A DNA stretch of 64,000 nt from JAWXCE01 sp033764775 (GTDB lineage: Bacteria > Pseudomonadota > Alphaproteobacteria > Rhizobiales > Rhodomicrobiaceae): NCBI GenBank assembly GCA_033764775.1, contig JANRIQ010000006.1:1-64000 (forward strand), in the 5' to 3' direction. The translations under genes and the position numbers were made by a program. Positions 17,882 through 26,783 of this stretch are shown here, one piece after another (position 1 is the stretch's first letter; every line of letters starts with the position of its first letter). The notes beneath the pieces are model-generated. The model searched no databases. It had not been told where the DNA came from and saw only the letters and a program-made list of their open reading frames with translations.

Positions 17882-18736
17882 TTAGCCGACGGATGCGACC
17901 GCCTTTTTCCATGTGCGGCTGATCCAGGAGCCGGTGTCCTCGCGCGGGGCGTGCCCGCCCGTCCGCAGCAGATCGTAACTGTCTTTGTACCAGCGGCTTT
18001 CGGGGAAGTTGTGTCCGAGCACAGCGGCGGCCGTTTGCGCCTCGTTGACGATGCCGAGCGCCATGTAGGCCTCGGTGAGACGCATCAGCGCCTCCTCCAC
18101 ATGAGCGGTCGTCTGATAATCGGAAACGACGGTGCGGAAGCGGTTGATGGCCGCGAGGTAGTTGGCTTGCTTCAGATAATAGCGACCGACATTCATCTCG
18201 GAAGCGGCGAGCACGTCCTGGGCGATGCGGATGCGCTTTTTCGATTCGTCCACATACCGACTGTCGGGGTAACGGCGCACGAGCGTCTCAAGTTCAACGA
18301 GCGCCTTGCGCGTGTCGGACTGATCGCGTTTTGGATCGTTCATGCGGTCGAAATAGGAGGTCGCGATGATGTTTTGCGCGAGGGCCGCCTCTTTTGTGCC
18401 CGGATGCATGGTGATGTAGCGGCGGGCGGCGGCGACGGCCTCGACGGATTTGCCGGCTTTCTGATAGGCGAAGGCGGACATGACGATCGCACGGCGCGCT
18501 TCCTGCGCGTAAGGATGCTGGCGGTCGACCTCCTCAAACTTCTCGGCGGCGTAGGTGTATTCGCCTTTGGCGAGGAGCACGTCGCCCTCCTGAAAGAGCA
18601 CCGCAGGAGATTTGCCCTCCTCGTACTTTTTCTCGCTGGAGAACATCGAGCCGAGCGAACCGGACGAGCATCCTGCAAGCGCTAGGCTTGCCGCCAGCGC
18701 GCCGACTAAGCCACAATATCGAGAAACTTTCGCCAT
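17882..18736 (-). CDS. bamD: Outer-membrane assembly lipoprotein BamD
   Basis: A 284-residue lipoprotein from the ATG complementary to 18734-18736. The signal peptide ends in a lipobox LALAGC with Cys23 as lipid anchor. The mature protein is five TPR-like repeats, including LLAKGEYTYAAEKFEEVDRQHPY, ALVELETLVRRYPDSRYVDE and YYLKQANYLAAINRFRTVV, as in BamD/ComL. BamD is the essential lipoprotein of the BAM complex, which inserts beta-barrel proteins in the outer membrane. An upstream extension to 19018 is open but has no signal-peptide logic and was not used. Confidence 0.94.
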   Translation of the reverse strand: MAKVSRYCGLVGALAASLALAGCSSGSLGSMFSSEKKYEEGKSPAVLFQEGDVLLAKGEYTYAAEKFEEVDRQHPYAQEARRAIVMSAFAYQKAGKSVEAVAAARRYITMHPGTKEAALAQNIIATSYFDRMNDPKRDQSDTRKALVELETLVRRYPDSRYVDESKKRIRIAQDVLAASEMNVGRYYLKQANYLAAINRFRTVVSDYQTTAHVEEALMRLTEAYMALGIVNEAQTAAAVLGHNFPESRWYKDSYDLLRTGGHAPREDTGSWISRTWKKAVASVG

Positions 18737-18917
18737 CGCGATTCGACCCCATGTTGGCGACGCTAACGATACGGCGCCGGCCGCATAGCCGCAAGCTCCG
18801 CGCTCGACCGCTGCACTAAGCTCATGAATTATGGTGATTCTAGGCCGCGGCGCCATCCGCGAGCTTTTTGGACAAAAGGCGTTCGGGCTGCGGGGTCGCG
18901 CCGGGCGGCGCTGATTG

Positions 18918-19883
18918 TTAGGCTTTGGGAGGGGCGAAAGCGGGCTGCGGGATGCCGAAGCCGATCTCGGCGTGGCCGATCGCATCGGCGAAGCGCGGCT
19001 TGCGCACCGTCTCCACAATTTCCCAGGAGGATTTCGCGGCGAAGAGCGCGTGCAGCATCATGGAGTTCAGTTTGTGGCCGCCGCGGATGGAGCGGAAAGC
19101 GCCGAGGATCGGAGCGCCTGCAAGCGACAGATCGCCGACCGCATCGAGCGCCTTATGGCGGGCGAACTCATCGCTGAAGCGAAGGCCCTCCGGGTTCATC
19201 ACCCGGTCATCGCCGACAGCGACGGTGTTCTCGAGCGAGGCGCCAAGCGCGCGGCCGCATGCCCAGAGCTTCTTGACGTCGCGCATGAAGCCAAAGGTGC
19301 GAGCGCGGCACAGTTCGCGGCGGAAGTTGGCGGGGGTTACGTCGATGGCCATGCGCTGGCGGCCGATGACCGGCGTGTCGAAGTCGATCTCCACATCGAC
19401 TTTAAAGCCGTTATACGGCGTGAACTCTGCCACCATGTCGCCCTCCTCGATGCGGACAGGACGGGTGACGCGGATGTATTTGCGCGGCTCTGCGAGGTTG
19501 CGAACGCCAGCCATGTCGATGGCCTTCACGAAGGGTTCGGAGCTGCCGTCCATGATCGGGATCTCGGCGCTGTCCACCTCAATGTCGACGTTGTCGACGC
19601 CCATTCCGCGCAAAGCGGCGAGCAGATGTTCAACGGTCGCGACAGTTGCGCCATTGGCGCCGGCGAGAATTGTGCAGAGGGTAACGTTGTTGACGAAGCG
19701 GAAGTCGCCAGGAATATGATTGAGGGAACCGTTTTGCGCTTTGAGGTAGAAGTTATAGCCAGAATTGGCGGTGGCGGGATGGAGAACGAGGGAGACTTCT
19801 TTACCGCCGTGAACTCCGATGCCCTGCAAAACGATTTCGCGACCGATCGTCGTTTGATAGTCGCCCCAGCCGTTAAAGCTCAT
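18918..19883 (-). CDS. lpxC: UDP-3-O-acyl-N-acetylglucosamine deacetylase
   Basis: A 321-residue LpxC that performs the committed step of lipid A synthesis, deacetylation by a zinc enzyme. Zinc ligands are visible as the His of VEHLLAALRGMGVDN and the His and Asp of FARHKALDAVGD; the catalytic His is in RGGHKLNSMM. It follows ftsZ on the minus strand after about 290 bases. The order ftsZ-lpxC-bamD is typical. LpxC is usually controlled by proteolysis; the last residues here are Ala/Pro-rich. Confidence 0.95.
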   Translation of the reverse strand: MSFNGWGDYQTTIGREIVLQGIGVHGGKEVSLVLHPATANSGYNFYLKAQNGSLNHIPGDFRFVNNVTLCTILAGANGATVATVEHLLAALRGMGVDNVDIEVDSAEIPIMDGSSEPFVKAIDMAGVRNLAEPRKYIRVTRPVRIEEGDMVAEFTPYNGFKVDVEIDFDTPVIGRQRMAIDVTPANFRRELCRARTFGFMRDVKKLWACGRALGASLENTVAVGDDRVMNPEGLRFSDEFARHKALDAVGDLSLAGAPILGAFRSIRGGHKLNSMMLHALFAAKSSWEIVETVRKPRFADAIGHAEIGFGIPQPAFAPPKA

Positions 19884-19909
19884 ATCCGTTCGCCGTTGTT
19901 TGTTGCCCC

Positions 19910-19930
19910 CCGGGGTAAACTACACCCCGG
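19910..19930 (-). promoter_or_regulatory. Hairpin in lpxC leader
   Basis: Seven-base arms CCGGGGT and ACCCCGG flank a seven-base loop 27 bases upstream of the lpxC start. No T tract follows on either strand, so it is not a terminator. It may affect translation or mRNA stability, or be chance in GC-rich DNA. Confidence 0.25.
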
Positions 19931-20172
19931 CCCTACAATCGTGCGACTTGGCTTGTGATGACTTGTTATGCGCCGTTGTCTGCTCGGTGACGGCAACCTA
20001 GCCCGCGTCGTCCCCGCGGGACAAATCACGCTTGTTTACACTCTGTTACGGAACGGTTCCGGCGAACGGCGGAAATGTGCGGAAAAAGACGCGTTTATGC
20101 GGGATCAGGGCCGCAACCGAAGGCATCGAGCCTTTGAGCGATCTGGGCGAACCGGTCGTCCGCACGGCCGCA

Positions 20173-21732
20173 TCAACGCTTAAAAAAGTTTGGTATATCA
20201 AAGCCTTCGTCGCCAGGATGCCGGTCTTTGGGGTCGCTGAGCGGAGGCTCGGACCGGCGCGCGCCGCCGTTCAGTTCCGGCGCGCGACCGTGGGATTTCG
20301 CCTCCGGATGGCGCTCGATGATCACGCCGCTCTGGGGCGCGGCGCTCAAGGATTTCCGCTCGCGTTGCTCGGGCGCCACAGCGGCGGCGCTTGACGACTC
20401 GCGCGCCCGCACGCGCCCGGCCATCCAATCGAACAGCCCGCGACGGGCAGGCTCTTTCTGCGCGCCGCCGCCCAGCTCGGGGAAATCGTCCGATGTGAGA
20501 GGACGGCGGGGCGGCTTGAGCGGGGTCTTGGGCGGCGCGGGCTCGAAGCTCGCAGGCGCCGGCTCGGCGCGGCCTCGCACCGGCGGCTGGCGCTGATCGG
20601 CGTAGCCTTTCGGCGGGTTTGGCGCGCGGCCCGGCTGCGGCCCCTGGAGCGCGCGCTTGTCCGGCTCCGGCGCGCGCGGCGGCGGAGCGTAGAGGCGGTC
20701 GGTGAGGCCGTCCTTGCGGCCGGCATCCGGCGCGCGGCCGCCGTCGTGGCCAAAGGAGTGGTGGATGCCTGTCGCCACCACCGACACGCGCAGCCGCCCT
20801 TTCAGCTCCTGGTCGAAGGTGGCGCCGACGATGATGTTGACGTCAGGGTTCGAGTCCGGGTCCACCTCGCGGCGGATGCGCGACGCCGCCTCCTCGACCT
20901 CGTAAAGCGTCATATCGCCGGCCCCCGTGATGCTCACGAGCAGCCCTTTGGCCCCGCGCATGCTGATTTCGCCCAGGAGCGGGTTCGATATGGCGCTCTC
21001 GGCCGCCTTCAAAGCGCGCTTTTCACCCTCGGCCTCGCCGGTGCCCATCAACGCCGTTCCCATGTTCTGCATCACGACACGGACGTCGGCGAAATCGAGA
21101 TTGATCAGCCCCTCCTTCACCATCAGATCGGTGATGCAGGACACGCCCGACTTCAGCACGTCGTCGGCGCGCTGAAATGCGTCCATGAACGTGGTCTTCT
21201 CGTTGGCGATGCGGAACAGGTTCTGGTTGGGAATGACGATCATCGTATCGACGAACTTGGACAACTCCGCCACGCCCTGTTCGGCGATGCGCATGCGCCG
21301 CTGCCCTTCGAACTCGAACGGCTTGGAGACCACCGCGACGCTGAGCACGCCCAGCTCCTTCGCCGCGCGCGAAATGACCGGCGCCGCGCCCGTGCCCGTG
21401 CCGCCGCCCATGCCGGCCGTAATGAACAGCATGTGCGCGCCCTCGATCGCCGCGCGGATCTCGTCGATCGCCTCCTCGGCGGCGGCGGCCCCCACATCCG
21501 GCTTCGAGCCGGCGCCCAGCCCCTCCGTGATGCCGGCCCCCATCTGTATGCGGTTGCCCGCGCTCGACATGGCGAGCGCCTGCGCGTCCGTGTTGGCGGC
21601 GACGAACTCGACCCCCTCGATGCCGCACTGGATCATGTTGTTGACGGCGTTGCCGCCCGCCCCGCCGACGCCGATGACGACGATGCGCGGACGCATCTCC
21701 ATCAGGTCGGGAAGTTTCAATTTGATGCTCAT
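20173..21732 (-). CDS. ftsZ: Cell division protein FtsZ
   Basis: A 519-residue tubulin homologue. GTP-binding parts are IGVGGAGGNAVNNMI, AGMGGGTGTGAAPV (tubulin signature) and the T7 loop NLDFADVRVVMQNMG. After about residue 320 comes a long disordered Pro/Arg/Ala-rich linker of roughly 170 residues, typical for alphaproteobacteria. It ends in the conserved C-terminal peptide DIPNFFKR, which binds FtsA and other partners. ATG at 21732 was preferred over a GTG one codon upstream. It lies 107 bases after ftsA. Confidence 0.97.
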   Translation of the reverse strand: MSIKLKLPDLMEMRPRIVVIGVGGAGGNAVNNMIQCGIEGVEFVAANTDAQALAMSSAGNRIQMGAGITEGLGAGSKPDVGAAAAEEAIDEIRAAIEGAHMLFITAGMGGGTGTGAAPVISRAAKELGVLSVAVVSKPFEFEGQRRMRIAEQGVAELSKFVDTMIVIPNQNLFRIANEKTTFMDAFQRADDVLKSGVSCITDLMVKEGLINLDFADVRVVMQNMGTALMGTGEAEGEKRALKAAESAISNPLLGEISMRGAKGLLVSITGAGDMTLYEVEEAASRIRREVDPDSNPDVNIIVGATFDQELKGRLRVSVVATGIHHSFGHDGGRAPDAGRKDGLTDRLYAPPPRAPEPDKRALQGPQPGRAPNPPKGYADQRQPPVRGRAEPAPASFEPAPPKTPLKPPRRPLTSDDFPELGGGAQKEPARRGLFDWMAGRVRARESSSAAAVAPEQRERKSLSAAPQSGVIIERHPEAKSHGRAPELNGGARRSEPPLSDPKDRHPGDEGFDIPNFFKR

Positions 21733-21842
21733 CACAGCCTCGGCGAAGTGAGTCGTTTGTCCGAATCTAGCACTGTTCGCGGCCTTGCGCTTTCGACCCG
21801 GCCAAAAAAGCGCAACCGTGGCGCGACAGCGTTAGCGAAATG

Positions 21843-23102
21843 TTAAAATCCCTGCCTTAACCACTCTCCAACTCGGGCGAAATATCCCCTTGCGGGCTCC
21901 TCGGGCGCAAGCACGCTCACATTGGCGGCGAAGTCGGCGCGCCCTGCATGACTGAACAGTCCGGCGGCCGCCGCGAAGCCCGGCCCCGCCTCGGGCGAAG
22001 GGCCGTTGAACAACGGCGCCGGCGCCACCGCCCGCGCAGGCCCGCCGAACACGCGCTCGGCCAGAGCCGCCGCGCCAAGCAGCTGGCTTCCGCCCCCGGT
22101 CAGGATCACCGGACGACCTGCGGCGGCCGTGCCGATTTCGGCGGCAAGCGCGCGGAAAATCGCCTCCTGCCGTTTGCGGACGACAGCGTTCACCTCCGGC
22201 TTTGGCAGCGACACCAGCACTTGCCCACCATGCGCGTCAATCGCCAGCCGGATGCTCTCGCCCTCATCCTCAGGCCCTGACAGCACGCCCCCGTGCATGG
22301 TCTTGAGCCGTTCGGCCTCCGCCATGCTAAGCGCGAAAGCTTGCGCCAGGTCGGCGGTGACGGCCGCTCCACCCTCCCGCACCGACGCCGCCCCGGCGAG
22401 CGCGCCGCCCGCGACATGGCAAGCCGCCGTCGAAGCCGCGCCCATGTCGATCACCAGCGCGCCGCGCTCCGCCTCGGCATCGCTCAACACCCCGAGCGCG
22501 CTCGCGAAGCTCGAAACCGCAAAGCCTCCCAGCGCAATATGCATCCGCGCCAGACACGCCTGCACCCGCCGCACGGTTTGCGCCTCCGCGAACAGGGCGG
22601 ACAGATCGGCGGAGAGCACGCCGCCGGGCAGCCCGCGCGGATCGGGCGTCGCCTCGTCGTCGTCGACCGCGAACCCGCGCGGATGAAGATGCAACGCCGC
22701 CTCGCCGCGCCGGGCCGCATCGCGCCTGACGGCGAGCAAAATGCGGTCGATGTCGTCCCCGCTGGCCGCGCCGAAAGGCAGGGCCGCGCGAGCCTGAAAC
22801 CGCTCGGCCCGCGCAGGCGTCGACATGGCTGCGAAAGCGACGTCCACCGTTGCGTCCGCCATTTTCTCGGCCTGGGCGATGGCCTGACGGACGCACATTT
22901 CGGCGGCGGCCATATTCGAGATGCGTCCGCCCACGACCCCCTCGGATCGTCGATAAGCGTAGCCGAGCAGCCTACCGCGGCCGGCGGCGCCGTCCGCCCG
23001 CATGCCGATCAGGCAGACGATCTTGTGGCTCCCCACGTCCAGCATGGCGACAGGCTTTGCGGGGAACACCCGCTGCCCGAGCCACACCGTAGGCCCACGC
23101 AT
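21843..23102 (-). CDS. ftsA: Cell division protein FtsA
   Basis: A 419-residue actin-like ATPase. Visible are the phosphate-1 region AMLDVGSHKIVCLIG, the 1C subdomain and the second nucleotide motif LVIDMGAASTAACHV, the adenosine loop VILTGGGSQLLGAAALA, and a C-terminal amphipathic helix (RGYFARVGEWLRQGF) that tethers FtsZ filaments to the inner membrane. It starts two bases after ftsQ. Confidence 0.95.
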   Translation of the reverse strand: MRGPTVWLGQRVFPAKPVAMLDVGSHKIVCLIGMRADGAAGRGRLLGYAYRRSEGVVGGRISNMAAAEMCVRQAIAQAEKMADATVDVAFAAMSTPARAERFQARAALPFGAASGDDIDRILLAVRRDAARRGEAALHLHPRGFAVDDDEATPDPRGLPGGVLSADLSALFAEAQTVRRVQACLARMHIALGGFAVSSFASALGVLSDAEAERGALVIDMGAASTAACHVAGGALAGAASVREGGAAVTADLAQAFALSMAEAERLKTMHGGVLSGPEDEGESIRLAIDAHGGQVLVSLPKPEVNAVVRKRQEAIFRALAAEIGTAAAGRPVILTGGGSQLLGAAALAERVFGGPARAVAPAPLFNGPSPEAGPGFAAAAGLFSHAGRADFAANVSVLAPEEPARGYFARVGEWLRQGF

Positions 23103-23104
23103 GA

Positions 23105-24064
23105 CTAACGCGCGTCGGCGACGGCCGCAGTCACCGTCGCGGCGCCCGCGATGGCGCTCGGGCGCAGACCGTCTGACGCCGTTTTTCTCGTCAGGGCGGC
23201 TTGTCCGGCGACGCGGAGATCGACGGCGGAGGCCTGCGCGAGCGGCGCGGCGTCATCGGCCAGCAAATCGGACAAGGCCGCCAGCGCGGGGGGCGCATCC
23301 TCGGGCAGCTTCACGCGCAGATCGCTTTTCAACAGCAAGTCCCAGCGGCGGCGGCCCACGCGTTCGGCGGCGACGACAGCCGCGCGGATGCGAGGATGGG
23401 GCGCCAGCGCGTCGGCGAGACCTTTGGAGGCGGCCGCTGCGCCCTCACCGCGCACCCGGATGAGGCCGGACATTTCCGCCGCTTTCACTGGGCCAAGCAC
23501 CGCGCCGCGCTCGTCCACCGCATGCTGAGCGCCTGCGCCGTCCACCCATACGGCGACAGGCTGACGCTCCACGACGGCGACGACCAACGTCGCGGGCCAC
23601 AGCTTCTGAATTTCGACCGTTTTCACCCATCCGATGGCGGCGATGCGGCGGCGGGCGGCATCGGCGTCAAAAAATAGGGTGGAGTCGCGCACGTCGGCGT
23701 CAAGGGCCGCCAGCAGCGCCTGCTCCGACGCGTTGACGCGCCCGCGGATGACCACCTTCGAGACCTCAAAGCCGGCGCTCCGAGCCGCTGCATTCGCCGC
23801 GCCAACGGTGAAAGCCGTCGCCTGCTCCATAGACCCGCTCAACATCGCCGCATATCCTCCGGCCGCCGCGAGGTATAAGATGCTGGCCGCCAAACCGAGC
23901 CTGGCGGCGGCGTCGCCCCGCGCGAGCCACCAATGGAGCCATCCGCCCTTCGCGTCGTCGCGCGGCGAAAACCGGCCGCCATACAAGCGGCGGGCTCCAA
24001 GAAACGAACCATCGCTGTCCGAATCAAAGTGTACCCGGTTTTGGCCCGCAATCAACGGTTGCAA
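23105..24064 (-). CDS. ftsQ: Cell division protein FtsQ
   Basis: A 319-residue single-pass membrane protein: cytoplasmic N-terminus, one membrane helix (AARLGLAASILYLAAAGGYA), then a POTRA domain (FEVSKVVIRGRVNASEQALL) and the beta domain (IGWVKTVEIQKLWPATLVVAVVERQPVAVW, cited in part). FtsQ bridges early and late divisome proteins. The start overlaps the 3' end of ddl by 13 bases. The C-terminal tail is Ala/Thr-rich. Confidence 0.92.
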   Translation of the reverse strand: MQPLIAGQNRVHFDSDSDGSFLGARRLYGGRFSPRDDAKGGWLHWWLARGDAAARLGLAASILYLAAAGGYAAMLSGSMEQATAFTVGAANAAARSAGFEVSKVVIRGRVNASEQALLAALDADVRDSTLFFDADAARRRIAAIGWVKTVEIQKLWPATLVVAVVERQPVAVWVDGAGAQHAVDERGAVLGPVKAAEMSGLIRVRGEGAAAASKGLADALAPHPRIRAAVVAAERVGRRRWDLLLKSDLRVKLPEDAPPALAALSDLLADDAAPLAQASAVDLRVAGQAALTRKTASDGLRPSAIAGAATVTAAVADAR

Positions 24065-25014
24065 CTCGCATCCTCCACGATCCAGCGCGTCAATTCGCCG
24101 AATGTCAGCCCAGCGTGGCCGGCAAGCTCCGGCACGAGCGACGTCGCGGTCATTCCCGGCTGGGTGTTGACCTCAAGACAGGCGAGCAGCCCCGAGCCGC
24201 CCGGCGTGTCGTCGTAGCGGAAATCCGCCCGGCTGACGCCGCGACAGCCCAGAGCCTGATGCGCCCTCAGCGACAGAGTCTGGACCAATTGGTAAATATT
24301 CGGTGAAATTTGCGCGGGAAGGATGTGGCGGGAGCCTCCGGGGGCGTATTTGGACTCGTAATCGTAAAAGTTCAGGCCTTCGGCGGGCAGGATTTCGATC
24401 ACGCCAAGCGCCCGGTCGCCCATCACCGCGCAGGTCAGTTCGCGGCCTGGAATGTAGGCCTCGGCGAGCAGTTCCTCTCCGTGCGGCCAGTCTGCGGCGG
24501 ACAGCTGTTGGGGCGGATGCTCGTGATCCTCGCGCACGATGAACACGCCGACGCTCGAGCCTTCCGCGACGGGTTTGAGCACGTAAGGACGCGGCAGCGG
24601 ATGCTCGCGGGCGGCCTCTGCGCGGCTCACCACACGGCCCTCGGCCACCGGCACGCCGACGGCGCGCAGCACGGTCTTGGCGCGCTCCTTATGCATGGCG
24701 AGCGCGGAGGCGAGCACGCCGGAATGCGTGTAGGGCAAGCCCAGCGTCTCCAGCACGCCTTGCACGCAGCCGTCCTCGCCGAAGCGGCCGTGCAGCGCGT
24801 TGAAGCAGACGTCCGGGCGGAGCTCGGCGAGGCGCGTCGGCAGGTCAGGCCCAACGTCTACAAGCGTGACGCGGTAGCCCTCGCCTTCCAGCGCCTGCGC
24901 GCAGGCCGCGCCCGAACGCAAGCTCACCTCGCGCTCGGCGGACAGCCCGCCGATCAGCACCGCCACATGCTCAAAGGTGCGCGGCGGTATGGCGATGGCG
25001 GGCGCGGTGGTCAT
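24052..25014 (-). CDS. ddl: D-alanine-D-alanine ligase
   Basis: A 320-residue ATP-grasp ligase that makes the D-Ala-D-Ala dipeptide used by MurF. Family motifs are VLIGGLSAEREVSLRSG, LHGRFGEDGCVQGVLE, PYVLKPVAEGSSVGVF and LEVNTQPGMTATSLVPELA. Its start codon lies within the stop of the upstream methyltransferase (ATGA overlap) and its end overlaps ftsQ. In most relatives murC and murB precede ddl; here they are absent and a DNA methyltransferase takes that place. Confidence 0.95.
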   Translation of the reverse strand: MTTAPAIAIPPRTFEHVAVLIGGLSAEREVSLRSGAACAQALEGEGYRVTLVDVGPDLPTRLAELRPDVCFNALHGRFGEDGCVQGVLETLGLPYTHSGVLASALAMHKERAKTVLRAVGVPVAEGRVVSRAEAAREHPLPRPYVLKPVAEGSSVGVFIVREDHEHPPQQLSAADWPHGEELLAEAYIPGRELTCAVMGDRALGVIEILPAEGLNFYDYESKYAPGGSRHILPAQISPNIYQLVQTLSLRAHQALGCRGVSRADFRYDDTPGGSGLLACLEVNTQPGMTATSLVPELAGHAGLTFGELTRWIVEDASCNR

Positions 25015-26639
25015 AGGTCGAACTCGTTTTGTTTGCCGCCGTCTTCACGCGCGGCGCGTTTGAACGCGTCGTCGCGGCGGGCGGGCAGGCGCACCGCGCG
25101 GTCGCGCAACTCCATGGCGTCCTTCACGCTGACGATCTGGATGCGCGGCACGGGCGCGAAGCCGGGCAGCACATATTCGCCAGCGCCCGCGGCTTCCGTC
25201 AGCATCGGCCGCGACGGCTCCGCGAGGGTCAGGAACACGCCCACGCCGGCGCCCTCGCGCTCCACTACGCCCCGCAGGTCGCGGATCATGCCGACGCCGA
25301 CATTGTCGCCCGCCTTCACGGACACGATGGCGCGGCCCTCGGACTTCGCGCCGAAATAGATATTGCCGTCGATGCCCCGGTCGGCGCCCTTCTTCGACAT
25401 ATTGCCCGGACGCGCGTTGATGAGCGAGAGCGCCCATTTCTCGAACTCGTGATATTTCCCGCGCGCAGCAAGGTCGCGGGCGCCCGCCAGGTCATGCGGC
25501 ACGCCGTGGGTGGTGAACTGCACGCCGGGGAAGGCGTCGCGCAGCCGCTTCTCGATCAGGCCGATGGCGAGGTGGGTGATGTCGATGCCGATCCAGCGGC
25601 GGTCGAGTTTCTGCGCGGCGTGGACGGTGGTGCCGCAGCCGCAGAACGGGTCGAGCACCACATCGCCGGGGTTGGAGGAGGCGGAAAGGATGCGTTCGAG
25701 CAGGGCGACGGGTTTTTGGGTGGGGTAGCCGAGGCGTTCTTGCGCTTGGGAGTTCAACGGGGAAACATCCGTCCAAACCGTTCCCAAGGGTATTCCTGGC
25801 ATCTCCTCAAGATAGTGCTTTAGTCGAGGGACATTAGAACCTTTCGAGTAATGTATCCGTCCTTCAGCATCAAATTTTTCCATGTTTGCTCTGGAATAAG
25901 CCCAAAATGGACCGCCGGGCGGGGGCACACCTTTCCAGAGATATGAAGTATCGCCGCCACCCTTGGCCGCCGTCATATCGCTCGTCTTGTATCTCCGCCC
26001 TGTCACAGGGTCGATGTTACCGTAATGCTGCTTTTTATAGTCCTCGTCATAGTCTCCGTACTGAAGATTCCAGATCGGACGCATCTCCTTCGCATAGAAG
26101 TAAAGAACATCGTGAGCACGGCCAAAACGGGTCAGTCCTTGAGAGGCATCGTTATGCGAACTTGTTCGCTTCCAGATGATTTCGTTGCGAAAGTGTCGCG
26201 CGCCAAACACCGCGTCCAGCAAGATCTTCAGATAATGGCTCGCCGTCGGGTCGCAGTGCAGATAGAGGCTGCCCGTCGGCTTCAGCACCCGGTGCAGCTC
26301 GATCAGCCGCACCGCCATCATGGCGAGATAGGCCATCATGTCGTTCTCGCCGAGAAACTGGCGCATGGCCCGCAGCATGGACGCGGCCGCCGCGTTTTCT
26401 CCGCGCACCACCTCGCCGAAGGCCGCCTCCGCCGTATCGTTCCAGTGCCAGGTGTCGTCGAACGCCTCGATCTGCGCCGCCGACTGCGCGCCGTCCGGCG
26501 CCTTGAACAGCACGTTGTAGCTGGCGTTGGAGTTGAACGGCGGATCGAGATAGACGAGGTCAACGCTTTCGTCCGCGATGTGCTCGCGCAGCACGGCGAG
26601 GTTGTCGCCGTAATAGAGGTGGTTCTCGCCCGCCGTCAT
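25011..26639 (-). CDS. Beta-class DNA methyltransferase with C-terminal Mrr-like domain
   Basis: A 542-residue protein from the ATG complementary to 26637-26639 (an ATG at 26675 would add 12 residues). Motif order is that of beta-group amino-methyltransferases: catalytic DPPF at residues 32-35, a target-recognition region, then the SAM motif LDPFCGCGTT near residue 330. The C-terminal 140 residues (DRGIDGNIYFG ... IVSVKAGDNVG ... MIRDLRGVVERE) resemble an Mrr-type restriction-endonuclease fold, with SVK where active nucleases usually have E/Q-x-K. No separate restriction gene is adjacent. Bases about 25780-26200 (residues about 147-286, the target-recognition part) are clearly less GC-rich than the rest. 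It overlaps ddl by four bases. Confidence 0.85.
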   Translation of the reverse strand: MTAGENHLYYGDNLAVLREHIADESVDLVYLDPPFNSNASYNVLFKAPDGAQSAAQIEAFDDTWHWNDTAEAAFGEVVRGENAAAASMLRAMRQFLGENDMMAYLAMMAVRLIELHRVLKPTGSLYLHCDPTASHYLKILLDAVFGARHFRNEIIWKRTSSHNDASQGLTRFGRAHDVLYFYAKEMRPIWNLQYGDYDEDYKKQHYGNIDPVTGRRYKTSDMTAAKGGGDTSYLWKGVPPPGGPFWAYSRANMEKFDAEGRIHYSKGSNVPRLKHYLEEMPGIPLGTVWTDVSPLNSQAQERLGYPTQKPVALLERILSASSNPGDVVLDPFCGCGTTVHAAQKLDRRWIGIDITHLAIGLIEKRLRDAFPGVQFTTHGVPHDLAGARDLAARGKYHEFEKWALSLINARPGNMSKKGADRGIDGNIYFGAKSEGRAIVSVKAGDNVGVGMIRDLRGVVEREGAGVGVFLTLAEPSRPMLTEAAGAGEYVLPGFAPVPRIQIVSVKDAMELRDRAVRLPARRDDAFKRAAREDGGKQNEFDL

Positions 26640-26783
26640 AGCGCGAGGGATAAGCGGATGCGGCCCGCGCCGCAATCCGAAATGCCGACATATGAACGAC
26701 TACGGCGCCTCAGCGCGCCGCGGCGGCCTTCCGGGCATGCGCCCGGCATGGTATACGGCGGCGAAACATCCATGGAGATCGTC

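Noticed and set aside
20173..21735. Very long FtsZ C-terminal region as a sign of frameshift or fusion
   Set aside because: The disordered linker followed by DIPNFF is normal for alphaproteobacterial FtsZ.
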